A DNA stretch of 64,000 bases from an uncultured bacterium (GTDB lineage Bacteria; Desulfobacterota; BSN033; UBA1163). This document shows, one piece after another, positions 45,574-55,660 of the stretch. Both the position numbers and the translations under genes were made by a program. The stretch lies in NCBI GenBank assembly GCA_938002255.1, contig CALLAL010000021.1:83386-147385 (forward strand), read 5' to 3'. A model generated the notes under the pieces. The model was given only the letters and a program-made list of their open reading frames with translations, was not told the DNA's origin and made no database searches. Positions within the stretch are counted from its first letter, which is position 1. Every line of letters starts with the position of its first letter.

Positions 45574-46245
45574 ATGATCGATTTTTCCAAGGCAAGATTG
45601 AAGATGGTTGAAGAACAGATCATTGCCCGAGGCATTCGAGATGCCCGCGTGATTGCTGCCATGAAAAAGGTTCCCCGTCATCTTTTTGTTGAGGAAGCCC
45701 TTCAGAGCCAGGCTTATAATGATCACCCGTTACCCATCGGAGAGAAACAGACCATTTCACAACCCTACATGGTTGCTTTGATGACAGAGGCCATGGAATT
45801 AAAAGGAAAAGAGAGGGTGTTAGAGATTGGGGCTGGGTCAGGGTATCAAACCGCCATTCTGGCTGAACTGGCGCAAGAGGTCTTTTCAATTGAGAGGATT
45901 CGTTCTCTGGCAATCAAAGCGCGGAAATTAATTTATGATTTGGGGTATTTTAATGTGGAGATTAAGATCTCAGATGGAACTTACGGCTGGCCAGAAAAAA
46001 GTCCTTTTGATGCTATCATTGTCACTGCTGGATCCCCCCATATTCCTCAGACCCTTTATGACCAACTCGCTGGTGGAGGGAGACTAATCATTCCAGTGGG
46101 GGACGTCCATACCCAGGATCTCTATCGAATCACCAAGACCCAAGAGGGAATGAAAAAAGAGAACTTGGGGGGGTGTCGATTCGTCAAATTGATCGGGAAA
46201 TATGGATGGGAGAACGAGGATTTTAGAAAAAACGATGAGCCATGA
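45574..46245 (+). CDS. pcm: Protein-L-isoaspartate O-methyltransferase
   Basis: A 223-residue SAM-dependent enzyme that repairs isoaspartyl sites in old proteins. Motifs: [35 protein letters not shown], the SAM loop [19 protein letters not shown] and [19 protein letters not shown]. It overlaps tsaD by four bases (ATGA), so the two are coupled. Confidence 0.94.
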   Translation: MIDFSKARLKMVEEQIIARGIRDARVIAAMKKVPRHLFVEEALQSQAYNDHPLPIGEKQTISQPYMVALMTEAMELKGKERVLEIGAGSGYQTAILAELAQEVFSIERIRSLAIKARKLIYDLGYFNVEIKISDGTYGWPEKSPFDAIIVTAGSPHIPQTLYDQLAGGGRLIIPVGDVHTQDLYRITKTQEGMKKENLGGCRFVKLIGKYGWENEDFRKNDEP

Positions 46246-47264
46246 ACAAAAAGAGAATCCTTTTAGCCATTGAGACCTCGTGTGATGATACAGGAGCGGC
46301 GGTACTCTCCGATGGAAGAAAAATCCTTTCCAGTGTTGTCTCTTCCCAGGTCTCTGTCCATCAAAAATATGGGGGGGTTGTTCCAGAGCTAGCCTCCAGA
46401 AAACATATCGAGATGATTGTTCCTATCGTCACGGAAGCCCTTCAACAGGCTGGACTTTCCTTAGAAAAGATCGACGGTATTGCCGTCACCCAGGGCCCTG
46501 GGCTGGTGGGCTCGCTTTTAGTGGGTCTCTCTTTTGCGAAGTCTCTTGCTTTTGTCAAAGGGATTCCTTTGATTGGGGTGAATCATCTTGAGGCTCATCT
46601 TTCAGCCATCTTTCTGGAAGAAAATCCTCCCTCCTTCCCATTTCTCGGACTCGTCGTCTCGGGAGGTCACACGTCTCTCTTTCGCGTCGATGGATTTGGG
46701 CAATACACCCTGTTGGGACAAACCAGAGACGATGCAGCGGGTGAGGCTTTTGATAAAGTTGCCAAACTTCTTGGACTTGGTTATCCAGGAGGCCCGATCA
46801 TCGACGAGCTTTCAAGAACAGGTAATCCGAGGGCCATTCCCTTTCCGAGGCCCTCGGTTGGAAAAAACTCCTTTGATTTCAGTTTCAGTGGGCTCAAAAC
46901 CGCTGTCGTCCATTTCGTCAAGACTTTTCCTGGACCTCCGGGAAGTTTTCCTGAAGAGCTCCTCCGAAATATTGTTTCAAGTTTTCAGGCCGCAGTGGTT
47001 GACGTCCTCGTTCAAAAGACTTTCCAGGCCGCTGGACATCAAGGGTTGAAGAGGGTGGTGATCTCCGGAGGTGTTGCTGCTAACCGGTTGCTCAGGCAGA
47101 GAATGAAGGAAGAAGCCTCAAAACAGAAGATGCGAATCTATATCCCTTCACCCGTTTTATGCACGGACAATGCCGCCATGGTGGGTGTGGTGGGATATGA
47201 GTATTTGAAAAGAGGGATCCGATTTCCGTTATCGCTTAATGCGTTTTCCAATCTTCGCTTTTGA
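46242..47264 (+). CDS. tsaD: tRNA N6-adenosine threonylcarbamoyltransferase
   Basis: A 340-residue Kae1/Qri7-family protein that forms t6A37 in ANN-reading tRNAs. Motifs: [14 protein letters not shown], the metal-binding His pair in [24 protein letters not shown] and [17 protein letters not shown]. Full length. Confidence 0.96.
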   Translation: MNKKRILLAIETSCDDTGAAVLSDGRKILSSVVSSQVSVHQKYGGVVPELASRKHIEMIVPIVTEALQQAGLSLEKIDGIAVTQGPGLVGSLLVGLSFAKSLAFVKGIPLIGVNHLEAHLSAIFLEENPPSFPFLGLVVSGGHTSLFRVDGFGQYTLLGQTRDDAAGEAFDKVAKLLGLGYPGGPIIDELSRTGNPRAIPFPRPSVGKNSFDFSFSGLKTAVVHFVKTFPGPPGSFPEELLRNIVSSFQAAVVDVLVQKTFQAAGHQGLKRVVISGGVAANRLLRQRMKEEASKQKMRIYIPSPVLCTDNAAMVGVVGYEYLKRGIRFPLSLNAFSNLRF

Positions 47265-47392
47265 AGAAGGTCCCATGACAATGTTCAAAAGAAATGTAGC
47301 GTTCAACTCCATAGGTTGCAAAATCTAATTGTTGTGATTTTTTTAACCTTCCTTGAACCTTTAGATAGAGTTTAACTTTCGATATCAGAACG

Positions 47393-48232
47393 ATGACCTC
47401 CATCCAACAGGAACTCAAAGCGAGCGGTCTATTTCTCAGGAAGAAGCTGGGCCAGCATTTTATTGTGGATCGTAATATGATCGAAAAAATCGTTCGTCTT
47501 GCGGATATCAGAAAGGAAGAGGTGGTATTAGAGATTGGGCCAGGGCTCGGGCAGATGACTCTCGCTCTTTCGCAAAGGGCAGGTCGGGTGATTGCCGTTG
47601 AGATCGATTCGAGATGGGTGGAGATCTTAAAAAAAAAATTAACCGGAATCTCCAATGTCATTCTTCTCCAGGAAGATATTCTGAAAGTCGACCTCCAAGC
47701 CTTATCCTATCAGGTGGGGACCCCTCTTAAAATTGTAGCCAATCTCCCATATCAGATTTCATCGCCCTTGCTCTTTCGGTTTCTTGAAAACAGAAAATTC
47801 ATTTCAAACCTGACCCTCATGGTACAGAGGGAAGTGGCTGAAAGAATAACGGCCTTTCCAGGCAGAAAAGAGTACGGCGCTTTATCCGTCCTCATTCAGA
47901 GGGTTGCTCGGCCCTCCATTAAATTTGTGGTTCGACCCCCTGCCTTTTTCCCACCTCCCAAGGTAGAATCAGCCGTGATCCAGCTCTCATGGAAGACGGA
48001 GGAGTCGCTCAACGTGGAGGAAGAAGATTGGGTTCAAAAAGTGGTAAAGGCAAGCTTTAGCCACAGGAGGAAGACCCTAATCAATTCTTTAAAAGTTTCA
48101 GGCCTTATCCTTCCCCCTCAACCTGGAAAAAGGATGCAAGCCGCAGGGATCGATCCAGGGAGGAGACCTGAAACCCTCTCTGTGGAGGAATTTGTGCGAT
48201 TGGCAAAAGCCCTTAAGGGCGAGGTCCATTAA
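47393..48232 (+). CDS. rsmA: 16S rRNA (A1518/A1519) dimethyltransferase
   Basis: A 279-residue KsgA-type methyltransferase: KKLGQHFIVDRNMIEKIV, SAM motif VLEIGPGLGQMTLAL, the target-binding NLPYQISSPLLFRFL and the C-terminal FSHRRKTLINSLK. The ribosome site is weak. Confidence 0.95.
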   Translation: MTSIQQELKASGLFLRKKLGQHFIVDRNMIEKIVRLADIRKEEVVLEIGPGLGQMTLALSQRAGRVIAVEIDSRWVEILKKKLTGISNVILLQEDILKVDLQALSYQVGTPLKIVANLPYQISSPLLFRFLENRKFISNLTLMVQREVAERITAFPGRKEYGALSVLIQRVARPSIKFVVRPPAFFPPPKVESAVIQLSWKTEESLNVEEEDWVQKVVKASFSHRRKTLINSLKVSGLILPPQPGKRMQAAGIDPGRRPETLSVEEFVRLAKALKGEVH

Positions 48233-48358
48233 ATGATAAACAATCGACAACCAATCGACACCTTCCTGTCTGGCATGTTATTTTTTTGTTCCCTTTTATT
48301 TGAAAATTTCATTGGCGGTGATTATTTTAAACTTTGAAACCAAAAGGGGGAGTGTCTT

Positions 48359-50950
48359 ATGGACATCAACAAATTCACGTTAAAAGCACAAGAGGCGTTG
48401 CAAAGCGCTAAAGGTATTGCCGAACAGAGAAATCATCAACAGATTGATGTGGAACATCTTCTTTATGCGTTGTTGTTGCAGAAAGAAGGCATTGTTATCC
48501 CGATCATCCAAAAACTCGGAGCCAATCCGAATCTCATTGCCTCACAGCTGGAAACAGAATTAAACCGTATTCCGAGAGTGACTGGGGGGGGCGGACAGGT
48601 TTACCTCTCCAGCCGTGTCAATGAGATTTTGAATTCAGCCTGGAAGGAAGCGGAGAGATTAACGGATGAATACCTTTCGACTGAACATCTTCTAATCGCG
48701 ATCGCTGATGAACGTAGAGGTGCATCTTCCCAGATTCTTCAGAGCCATGGGGTCACAAAAGATGCCATTTTTAGAGTGCTTCAGGAGATACGGGGGTCCC
48801 ATCGTGTGACAGACCAGAATCCAGAAGAGAAATACCAGGCCCTGAAACGATATAGCAGGGATTTAACAGAAGAGGCAAGAAAAGGCAAACTTGACCCCGT
48901 GATTGGGAGAGATGATGAAATTCGCCGGGTCATTCAGGTCCTTTCACGAAGAACGAAGAACAATCCCGTTCTGATCGGGGAACCCGGCGTTGGAAAAACC
49001 GCTATCGTAGAAGGCCTAGCCCAACGAATTGTCAAAGGAGACGTGCCAGAAACGTTAAAAAACAAAAGATTGGTGGCCCTTGATTTAGGGGCCATGATTG
49101 CGGGAGCGAAATTTCGTGGAGAGTTTGAAGAACGCTTGAAGGCCGTTTTGAAAGAAATCTCTGCAGCGGCAGGCAATATCATTCTTTTCATCGATGAGCT
49201 TCATACATTGGTAGGGGCAGGGGCTGCCGAGGGAGCCATTGATGCCTCCAATATGCTCAAACCTGCCCTTGCAAGAGGGGAGCTGCGTTGTGTTGGGGCA
49301 ACCACACTCAACGAGTATCGAAAGTATGTGGAGAAGGATGCAGCGCTTGAAAGAAGATTTCAGCCAATTTATGTTGCTCAGCCTTCTGTTGAGGACACGA
49401 TTGCCATTCTAAGGGGACTCAAGGAGCGCTATGAAGTTCACCATGGCGTGAAGATTAAAGATTCGGCTCTGATTGCGGCGGCGATGCTCTCCCATCGATA
49501 TATTTCGGACCGCTTTCTTCCTGACAAAGCCGTGGATCTGATTGATGAGGCGGCTTCAAGACTTCGAATTGAGATTGACAGCGTACCGATGGAAATCGAT
49601 GAGGTCCAGAGAAAAGTGATGCAGCTCGAGATTGAGCGACAGGCCTTGAAAAAGGAGAAGGACAAGGCTTCGGTCGACAGATTGAAAAAACTGGAAAAAG
49701 AACTCGCCTCGTTGAAACAGGAAGTTGAGGAGAAGAAACTCAAATGGGAGAACGAAAAAAAGGCGATTCGACAGATTCGCCAGATCAAAGAACAGATGGA
49801 GAAAACCAAGCAGTTGATGAAGGAAGCCGAGCGCGAGGCGGATTATTCAAGACTGGCTGAATTGCAATATGGAGAGATGACCCGTCTTGAGAAAGAACTG
49901 AAACAGGAGGAAGAAAGGCTTGCTGAACTGCAAAAGACCGGGAAAATGCTCAAAGAGGAAGTGGATGAAGAGGATGTAGCGGAGGTCGTCTCGAAATGGA
50001 CCGGCATCCCTGTAGCAAGGATGTTAGAGGGTGAGGTGGAAAAGCTGATTCGAATGGAGGAGAGGCTAAAACAGAGAGTGGTAGGGCAGGATGATGCTAT
50101 TACGGCCGTGTCCAATGCCGTCAGAAGAGCCAGGGCCGGGTTGCAGGATCCCAATCGTCCGATTGGCTCATTCATTTTTATGGGGCCTACCGGAGTGGGA
50201 AAGACTGAACTGGCGCGCGCCTTAGCCGAATTTCTCTTTGACGATGAGCAGGCCATGGTCAGAATTGATATGTCTGAATTTATGGAGAAACATTCTGTGG
50301 CTCGACTCATTGGAGCGCCTCCGGGTTATGTGGGATATGAGGAAGGAGGGTATCTCACAGAAGCGGTGAGGCGAAGGCCTTATTCGATCGTTCTAATGGA
50401 TGAGATTGAGAAAGCTCATCCCGAGGTGTTTAATATCCTGCTTCAAATCCTCGATGATGGACGACTTACCGACGGTCATGGAAGAACCGTTGATTTTAAG
50501 AATACAGTGGTCATCATGACTTCCAATATCGGAAGTCAATGGATTGTTGATCTGGCCGAAAAAGATTATGAGGAGATGCGTCGAAGGGTGATGGAGGCGG
50601 TAAAAGCTCATTTTAAACCCGAATTTTTAAACAGGATTGATGAGTTGGTCATCTTCCATGGTCTTGGAATAGAAGAGATTAAGGCGATTGTGGAGATTCA
50701 GACCAAAAAACTTGAGAAGAGACTTCTTGAAAGGCGAATATCATTGACCATCAAGGAACGGGCAAAGGAGTTTTTAGCTCGAGAGGGATTTGATCCGGCT
50801 TATGGGGCTCGCCCACTTAAACGGGTGATTCAAAAAGAGATACAAGATAAATTGGCCCTCATGATCCTGGAGGGAAAATTTAAAGAGGGCGATCTCATTA
50901 CCATCGATTTTGATGAGAGGAAAGGGGAGCTAATTTTTAAATCCTCCTAA
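48359..50950 (+). CDS. clpB: Disaggregase ClpB
   Basis: An 863-residue Hsp100 ATPase that rescues aggregated proteins. It has an N-domain ([18 protein letters not shown]), a first AAA+ ([31 protein letters not shown]), a coiled-coil middle domain (about 410-525) and a second AAA+ ([34 protein letters not shown]). The middle domain separates it from ClpA/ClpC. GGGGGAG precedes the ATG. No CIRCE operator and no clear sigma-32 promoter is seen upstream. Confidence 0.97.
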   Translation: MDINKFTLKAQEALQSAKGIAEQRNHQQIDVEHLLYALLLQKEGIVIPIIQKLGANPNLIASQLETELNRIPRVTGGGGQVYLSSRVNEILNSAWKEAERLTDEYLSTEHLLIAIADERRGASSQILQSHGVTKDAIFRVLQEIRGSHRVTDQNPEEKYQALKRYSRDLTEEARKGKLDPVIGRDDEIRRVIQVLSRRTKNNPVLIGEPGVGKTAIVEGLAQRIVKGDVPETLKNKRLVALDLGAMIAGAKFRGEFEERLKAVLKEISAAAGNIILFIDELHTLVGAGAAEGAIDASNMLKPALARGELRCVGATTLNEYRKYVEKDAALERRFQPIYVAQPSVEDTIAILRGLKERYEVHHGVKIKDSALIAAAMLSHRYISDRFLPDKAVDLIDEAASRLRIEIDSVPMEIDEVQRKVMQLEIERQALKKEKDKASVDRLKKLEKELASLKQEVEEKKLKWENEKKAIRQIRQIKEQMEKTKQLMKEAEREADYSRLAELQYGEMTRLEKELKQEEERLAELQKTGKMLKEEVDEEDVAEVVSKWTGIPVARMLEGEVEKLIRMEERLKQRVVGQDDAITAVSNAVRRARAGLQDPNRPIGSFIFMGPTGVGKTELARALAEFLFDDEQAMVRIDMSEFMEKHSVARLIGAPPGYVGYEEGGYLTEAVRRRPYSIVLMDEIEKAHPEVFNILLQILDDGRLTDGHGRTVDFKNTVVIMTSNIGSQWIVDLAEKDYEEMRRRVMEAVKAHFKPEFLNRIDELVIFHGLGIEEIKAIVEIQTKKLEKRLLERRISLTIKERAKEFLAREGFDPAYGARPLKRVIQKEIQDKLALMILEGKFKEGDLITIDFDERKGELIFKSS

Positions 50951-51001
50951 CCCCTTTCCCTCACTTTCTCAAGGGGATTAAGGGATAACTTAATAATTTT
51001 C

Positions 51002-51030
51002 TTGACAATATTTTAAAAAGAGGCTATACA
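51002..51030 (+). promoter_or_regulatory. Strong sigma-70 promoter of tRNA-Val
   Basis: Consensus TTGACA (51002-51007), a 17-base spacer and TATACA (51025-51030), 45 bases before the mature tRNA. Confidence 0.8.
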
Positions 51031-51074
51031 TACAAGAAAATTTGAGGGTTGTTTATTTTAAGGATGAGGTTTGT

Positions 51075-51149
51075 AGGCACGTAGCTCAGGGGGAGAGCGC
51101 TACCTTGACGCGGTAGAAGTCTGGGGTTCAAATCCCCACGTGCCTACCA
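51075..51149 (+). tRNA. tRNA-Val (anticodon GAC)
   Basis: A 75-nt cloverleaf: acceptor stem AGGCACG pairs with CGTGCCT, D-arm GCTCAGGGGGAGAGC, anticodon arm CTACC-TTGACGC-GGTAG with anticodon GAC, T-arm GGGGTTCAAATCCCC, and an encoded CCA end. Confidence 0.95.
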
Positions 51150-51212
51150 TTTAACCCTATTTCTTAGGAAGTGAAAGATAACCTATTGGAAAAAGAAAGT
51201 TTTTAATTTCAA

Positions 51213-51264
51213 AAATGGAAGAGGCATCATTCATTTTTTTTTATGGATGATGCCTCTTCCATTT
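51213..51264. promoter_or_regulatory. Long hairpin immediately upstream of thrS
   Basis: Arms of 22 bases (AAATGGAAGAGGCATCAT at the left, its complement at the right, one mismatch further in) enclose a short T-rich loop. It ends 11 bases before the thrS ATG, at the place of the ribosome site. It may end the tRNA transcript or control thrS translation. Confidence 0.7.
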
Positions 51265-51275
51265 GGGTTTAAACA

Positions 51276-53162
51276 ATGACAGAACAGGCCATTACCGTTA
51301 CCTTTTCAGACGGAAAACAAAAGACCATTCCCAAAGGGATGAAACTCCTCGAGATTGCCGGGGAGGATGCTGTTGCAGCCCAACTGGACGGCCATCTAGT
51401 TGATCTATCTACATCACTCGAAAAAGATGCTTCTATCTCTTTCGTTTCTGTCCACTCCAAAAAGGGCCTTGAGATTTTACGCCACTCCGCAGCCCACGTG
51501 ATGGCGCAAGCCGTTAAAGAACTTTTTCCGTCTGTTAAATTAACGTTTGGACCATCGACGGAAGGAGGTTTCTATTATGACTTTGATTATGAGGGAACCT
51601 TCACGCCGCAGGATCTTGAACGAATTGAAAAAAGGATGGCCGAAATCATTCAGAAAGACGAACCCTTCATTCGAAGCGAAGTTTTGAAAGACGAAGCGAT
51701 TTCGACCTTTAAAGCCTTGGGAGAGACATACAAAGTAGAACACTTAGAAGACCTTCCTGATCAAGTCTCTCTTTATCGGCAGGGATCTTTTCTCGATCTT
51801 TGTGAGGGTCCCCACCTTCCCTCAACAGGGAAGATTAAGGCATTTAAATTGTTAAGCGTTTCAGGGACCTATTGGAGAGGAGACGCTCAAAATCAGGTGC
51901 TTCAACGAATCTACGGGACGGCTTTTCCGGATCAACAAGGGCTAAAAGATTACCTTCTGATGCTTGAAGAAGCAAAAAAACGGGACCACCGGAAACTCGG
52001 AAGGGATCTGGATCTCTTTAGCCTGAGTGAAGAAGCCGGTCCTGGATTGGTGATCTATCACCCGAAGGGGGCCCTTCTCCGGATGATTTTAGAGGATTTT
52101 GAAAGAAAGGAACATTTGAAGCGAGGGTATCAGATCGTCATCGGTCCACAGCTGCTCCGGTTGGATCTCTGGAAACGGTCCGGACATTTTGATCATTACA
52201 GGGATAAGATGTATTTTACGAAGGTGGAAGATGCAGAATATGGGATCAAGCCGATGAACTGCCTTGCCCATATGCTCATTTATAAATCTCAGATTCGAAG
52301 CTACCGTGACCTTCCCCTCCGATACTTTGAGCTCGGTACCGTGCATCGCCATGAAAAATCAGGAGAACTCCATGGCTTACTCCGGGTGAGAGGATTTACT
52401 CAAGACGATGCCCACATCCTCTGCCGTCCTGATCAACTCAATGATGAAATCCTCGGGATCATTAATTTCGTCGACGATGTGATGAAGATTTTCAGGTTTG
52501 AGTATGAAGTGGAGTTGAGCACACGGCCGGAGAAATCGATCGGAACCGATTCAGACTGGGAACAAGCCACGCAAGCATTACTCAATGCACTAAAATCCAA
52601 AGAGCTTCCTTTTGAAATCAACGAAGGGGAAGGGGCTTTTTATGGTCCAAAAATCGATGTCAAACTTAAAGATGCTTTGAACCGGAGATGGCAGTGCGCC
52701 ACCATCCAGGTGGACTTCGCCATGCCAGAACGGTTTGAGCTCAGTTATATAGGTAGTGATGGAGAAAAACACCGACCTGTGATGCTCCATCGCGTCATCC
52801 TTGGAGCCATGGAGCGGTTTATTGGCGTCTTGATCGAACATTATGCAGGTGCTTTTCCAGTATGGATTGCCCCTGTCCAAGCCATTCTATTAACCGTGAC
52901 CGAACGACATATCCCCTATGCAGAAAGCGTATACCGTCAATTAATTCAGAAAGGATTACGGGTCGAAAAAGATCTCCGAAATGAAAAACTGGGATTCAAA
53001 GTCCGGGAGGCCCAGGTCCAGAAGATTCCCTATATGCTGGTCATTGGAGACCAGGAAGAGAAGGAACAAACCCTCTCGCCCCGCAAAAGGAGTGGCGAAA
53101 GATTGTCTTCCATGAGGGTTGAGGAATTCGTCCGTCTTGTGGAGTCAGAATATCCCAAATGA
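51276..53162 (+). CDS. thrS: Threonyl-tRNA synthetase
   Basis: A 628-residue class II synthetase: TGS domain (1-65), editing domain with [18 protein letters not shown], catalytic core with [27 protein letters not shown], and motif 3 [18 protein letters not shown]-terminal anticodon domain. Full length. No good ribosome site is visible before the ATG; instead a long hairpin ends just upstream. Confidence 0.97.
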   Translation: MTEQAITVTFSDGKQKTIPKGMKLLEIAGEDAVAAQLDGHLVDLSTSLEKDASISFVSVHSKKGLEILRHSAAHVMAQAVKELFPSVKLTFGPSTEGGFYYDFDYEGTFTPQDLERIEKRMAEIIQKDEPFIRSEVLKDEAISTFKALGETYKVEHLEDLPDQVSLYRQGSFLDLCEGPHLPSTGKIKAFKLLSVSGTYWRGDAQNQVLQRIYGTAFPDQQGLKDYLLMLEEAKKRDHRKLGRDLDLFSLSEEAGPGLVIYHPKGALLRMILEDFERKEHLKRGYQIVIGPQLLRLDLWKRSGHFDHYRDKMYFTKVEDAEYGIKPMNCLAHMLIYKSQIRSYRDLPLRYFELGTVHRHEKSGELHGLLRVRGFTQDDAHILCRPDQLNDEILGIINFVDDVMKIFRFEYEVELSTRPEKSIGTDSDWEQATQALLNALKSKELPFEINEGEGAFYGPKIDVKLKDALNRRWQCATIQVDFAMPERFELSYIGSDGEKHRPVMLHRVILGAMERFIGVLIEHYAGAFPVWIAPVQAILLTVTERHIPYAESVYRQLIQKGLRVEKDLRNEKLGFKVREAQVQKIPYMLVIGDQEEKEQTLSPRKRSGERLSSMRVEEFVRLVESEYPK

Positions 53163-53244
53163 TAAACCTTCTCTTTGGTCCTTTTTTTCATGGCCATAGG
53201 GGAAAACTCTCAGGAGAAAAGAATTTAAGAGGGAGGTGGGATTT

Positions 53245-53769
53245 ATCGTCAAAGATGTAAGAATTAATCGTGAGATTCGGGCCAAGGAAGTCAGGGTCAT
53301 TGATCCAGAAGGAAGACAATTGGGAATTATGCCCTTGATCGAAGCGCTTCGGACGGCAGCCAATGCCGATTTAGACCTGGTGGAGGTTTCTCCAAAATCA
53401 GATCCTCCCGTTTGCCGCATCATGGATTTTGGAAAGTTCAAATATCAACAAAGCAAAAAAGCCCATGATGCCAAAAAGAAACAAGCCATTGTTCATCTGA
53501 AAGAGGTCAAATTAAGACCTAAAACTGAGGAACACGATCTTGAATTTAAACTTCGCCATATTGAGCGATTTTTGAAAGAGGGAAATAAGACGAAGGTGAC
53601 CATTGTCTTCCGGGGAAGAGAGATCTCCCATCCTGATTTCGGAAGACAGATGATGGAAAGAATTGCAGAACAAACCAAGGAGTGGGGGAGGATTGAACAA
53701 CCTCCGAAATTTGAAGGAAGGAATTATGTGATGGTTCTGGCACCCCAATCCGTTCAAAAGACAACCTAA
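53245..53769 (+). CDS. infC: Translation initiation factor IF-3 (ATC start)
   Basis: A 174-residue IF-3: VKDVRINREIRAKEVRVID at the start, then KPKTEEHDLEFKLRHIERFL-like LRPKTEEHDLEFK and the C-terminal RGREISHPDFGRQMMER. The only GTG in frame (53236) overlaps the GGGAGG ribosome site and cannot start it; ATC 53245 lies eight bases after GGAGG. infC genes are known to use rare AUU/AUC/AUA starts for self-regulation, so this is the most likely start. First of the infC-rpmI-rplT group. Confidence 0.9.
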   Translation: MVKDVRINREIRAKEVRVIDPEGRQLGIMPLIEALRTAANADLDLVEVSPKSDPPVCRIMDFGKFKYQQSKKAHDAKKKQAIVHLKEVKLRPKTEEHDLEFKLRHIERFLKEGNKTKVTIVFRGREISHPDFGRQMMERIAEQTKEWGRIEQPPKFEGRNYVMVLAPQSVQKTT

Positions 53770-53784
53770 CTGCGTATGAGACCT

Positions 53785-53816
53785 CCTCCACCTTCTTCCT
53801 AAACCGGCGGTGGAGG
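53785..53816 (+). promoter_or_regulatory. Hairpin in the infC-rpmI spacer
   Basis: CCTCCACC (53785-53792) pairs exactly with GGTGGAGG (53809-53816), 25 bases before rpmI. L20 operons commonly control rpmI by RNA structures, so this is a candidate, not proven. Confidence 0.45.
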
Positions 53817-53841
53817 TGAGATGGAGAAAAAGGAGACGACC

Positions 53842-54039
53842 GTGCCAAAGTTGAAAACAAACCGTGGAGCCGCAAAACGATTTAAGAAAACTGGAACAGG
53901 AAAGGTAAAAGCAAAGAAAGCCTTTGCAAGACATATCCTGACCAAAAAATCACCCAACCGAAAAAGAAATCTTAGAAGGCCAAAGACTCTCAGTAAAACG
54001 GATATGAAAGGAGTTGAACGATTGCTTCCCTATATATAA
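53842..54039 (+). CDS. rpmI: Ribosomal protein L35
   Basis: A 65-residue basic protein ([20 protein letters not shown], ending RLLPYI). GTG 53842 is chosen because AAGGAG lies six bases upstream and L35 proteins begin MPKLKT; an in-frame ATG at 53821 would add seven residues. Confidence 0.95.
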   Translation: MPKLKTNRGAAKRFKKTGTGKVKAKKAFARHILTKKSPNRKRNLRRPKTLSKTDMKGVERLLPYI

Positions 54040-54163
54040 GAAATCGGTTCCTTAAGAGGAGGTCTTTCGTTTCATCCTACTTGATCCATAAAAACTTACC
54101 CAATTACGAAAAAGGCTTCGTCACCGTTATGACAACCATCAATTTGAGGAAGGAGTTAGATTC

Positions 54164-54523
54164 ATGCCCAGAGTAAAAGGTGGACCTAAAACCAGAGCGA
54201 GAAGAAAGAAAGTTTTGAAGATGGCAAAGGGTTACGTAGGAGGCAGAAGCCGTCTCTTTCGAACGGCCGTAGATGCGGTTCATCGGGCCCTTGCTTATGC
54301 TTACCGGGACCGGAGAGCTCGGAAGAGGGACTTTCGAAGACTGTGGATTACTCGTATCAATGCCGCCGCAAGAGCCCATGGACTCTCTTACAGTATGCTG
54401 ATGAATTCCCTCAAGAAGGCCCATATCGAACTGGATCGAAAGATCTTGGCGGATTTAGCGGTTAGTGATCCAGGAGCATTCTTAAAGATTGTCGAAAAAG
54501 CCAAAGCGATGCAGGGAGGCTGA
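54164..54523 (+). CDS. rplT: Ribosomal protein L20
   Basis: A 119-residue protein ([19 protein letters not shown] at the start, [17 protein letters not shown] further on). It is the usual third gene of the operon and, in other bacteria, the operon's repressor. Confidence 0.97.
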   Translation: MPRVKGGPKTRARRKKVLKMAKGYVGGRSRLFRTAVDAVHRALAYAYRDRRARKRDFRRLWITRINAAARAHGLSYSMLMNSLKKAHIELDRKILADLAVSDPGAFLKIVEKAKAMQGG

Positions 54524-54576
54524 AACGTTTCCCTTAAGGGGCCTTCATCCTAAGGAGACGGCATCGGGAGTGTACC

Positions 54577-55593
54577 TTGAAAGAAGAGCTGGAAAAAATT
54601 CGTGAAGAGTGTCAAGCCTCTCTTGCGCTGGCCAAATCTGAATTAGACCTCTCCGAACTTCGGGTCAGGATGTTGGGCAGGAAAGGAACCTTAACCCAGC
54701 TCCTGAAACGTTTAGGGACCCTTCCAGAATCAGATCGGAAAGAAATTGGTCGGCAAGCGAACGAGCTTAAAAGAGAACTGGAGACACAAATTGAGGAGAA
54801 TCTCCATCACCTTCGGGAAGCCGAGAGGAAAGAAGCCCTTCGGAAAGAGAAGATTGATGTTACTCTTCCTGGCAGGCGAAAGAGTTTTGGTAAAAAGCAC
54901 CCTCTGACTCAGATACTGGACGAGATTATTCAGATCTTTTTGAGACTCGGCTTCGAAGTGGTGGAAGGTCCAGAAGTGGAACTGGACTACTACAATTTTG
55001 AGGCCCTCAATATTCCCAAAGGACATCCTGCTAGGGAAATGCAGGCTACCTTCTTTATTTCAGAAGATGTTGTATTGAGGACACATACTTCTCCTGTCCA
55101 GGTGAGGACCATGGAAAAGAAGAAGCCACCGGTGCGGGTCATCTGCCCAGGAGCGGTTTATCGATGCGACTCTGACCCAACCCATTCTCCCATGTTTCAT
55201 CAGGTCGAAGGACTTCTGGTGGATCAAGGAATTACATTCTCAGACCTCAAAGGGATTTTGACGGTTTTCGTTCATCACATGTTCGGGAAGGAGACGAAGT
55301 TGAGGTTTCGCCCCAGTTTTTTCCCCTTTACCGAACCGAGCGCCGAGATTGACATTGAATGTTTTATCTGTGAGGGGAAAGGTTGTGGCGTTTGTTCTGG
55401 GACGGGATGGCTTGAGATTCTGGGATCCGGGATGGTTGACCCGGCTGTTTATCAATTTGTCCAATATGATCGTGAGCAGGTGACGGGTTTTGCCTTTGGA
55501 ATGGGCATTGAACGAATTGCAATGCTAAAATATGGAATCAATGACATTCGGCTCTTCTTTACGAATGATCTCAGATTTTTAAAACAATTTTAG
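54577..55593 (+). CDS. pheS: Phenylalanyl-tRNA synthetase alpha subunit
   Basis: A 338-residue class II catalytic subunit: N-terminal coiled coil, [45 protein letters not shown] and [14 protein letters not shown]. It probably starts with TTG 54577, preceded by GGGAG. A cysteine group [16 protein letters not shown] lies near residue 265, a zinc-like feature seen in some bacterial versions. Confidence 0.95.
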   Translation: MKEELEKIREECQASLALAKSELDLSELRVRMLGRKGTLTQLLKRLGTLPESDRKEIGRQANELKRELETQIEENLHHLREAERKEALRKEKIDVTLPGRRKSFGKKHPLTQILDEIIQIFLRLGFEVVEGPEVELDYYNFEALNIPKGHPAREMQATFFISEDVVLRTHTSPVQVRTMEKKKPPVRVICPGAVYRCDSDPTHSPMFHQVEGLLVDQGITFSDLKGILTVFVHHMFGKETKLRFRPSFFPFTEPSAEIDIECFICEGKGCGVCSGTGWLEILGSGMVDPAVYQFVQYDREQVTGFAFGMGIERIAMLKYGINDIRLFFTNDLRFLKQF

Positions 55594-55607
55594 ATCGCAG
55601 AATAGGG

Positions 55608-55651
55608 ATTGCGAATTTAAAATCCCAATTCCGAGTTTCGAAATTTGCAAT
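55608..55651. repeat. Inverted repeat in the pheS-pheT spacer
   Basis: ATTGCGAATTT (55608-55618) pairs with AAATTTGCAAT (55641-55651) with one mismatch. Another of the spacer hairpins. Confidence 0.5.
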
Positions 55652-55660
55652 GGCAGGATT

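Noticed and set aside
48233..48358. CIRCE or sigma-32 control of clpB
   Set aside because: No TTAGCACTC inverted repeat and no convincing CTTGAAA/CCCCAT pair could be found.
50951..51275. A T-box leader for thrS
   Set aside because: No T-box sequence or specifier-loop architecture is present; only a tRNA gene and a simple hairpin are seen.
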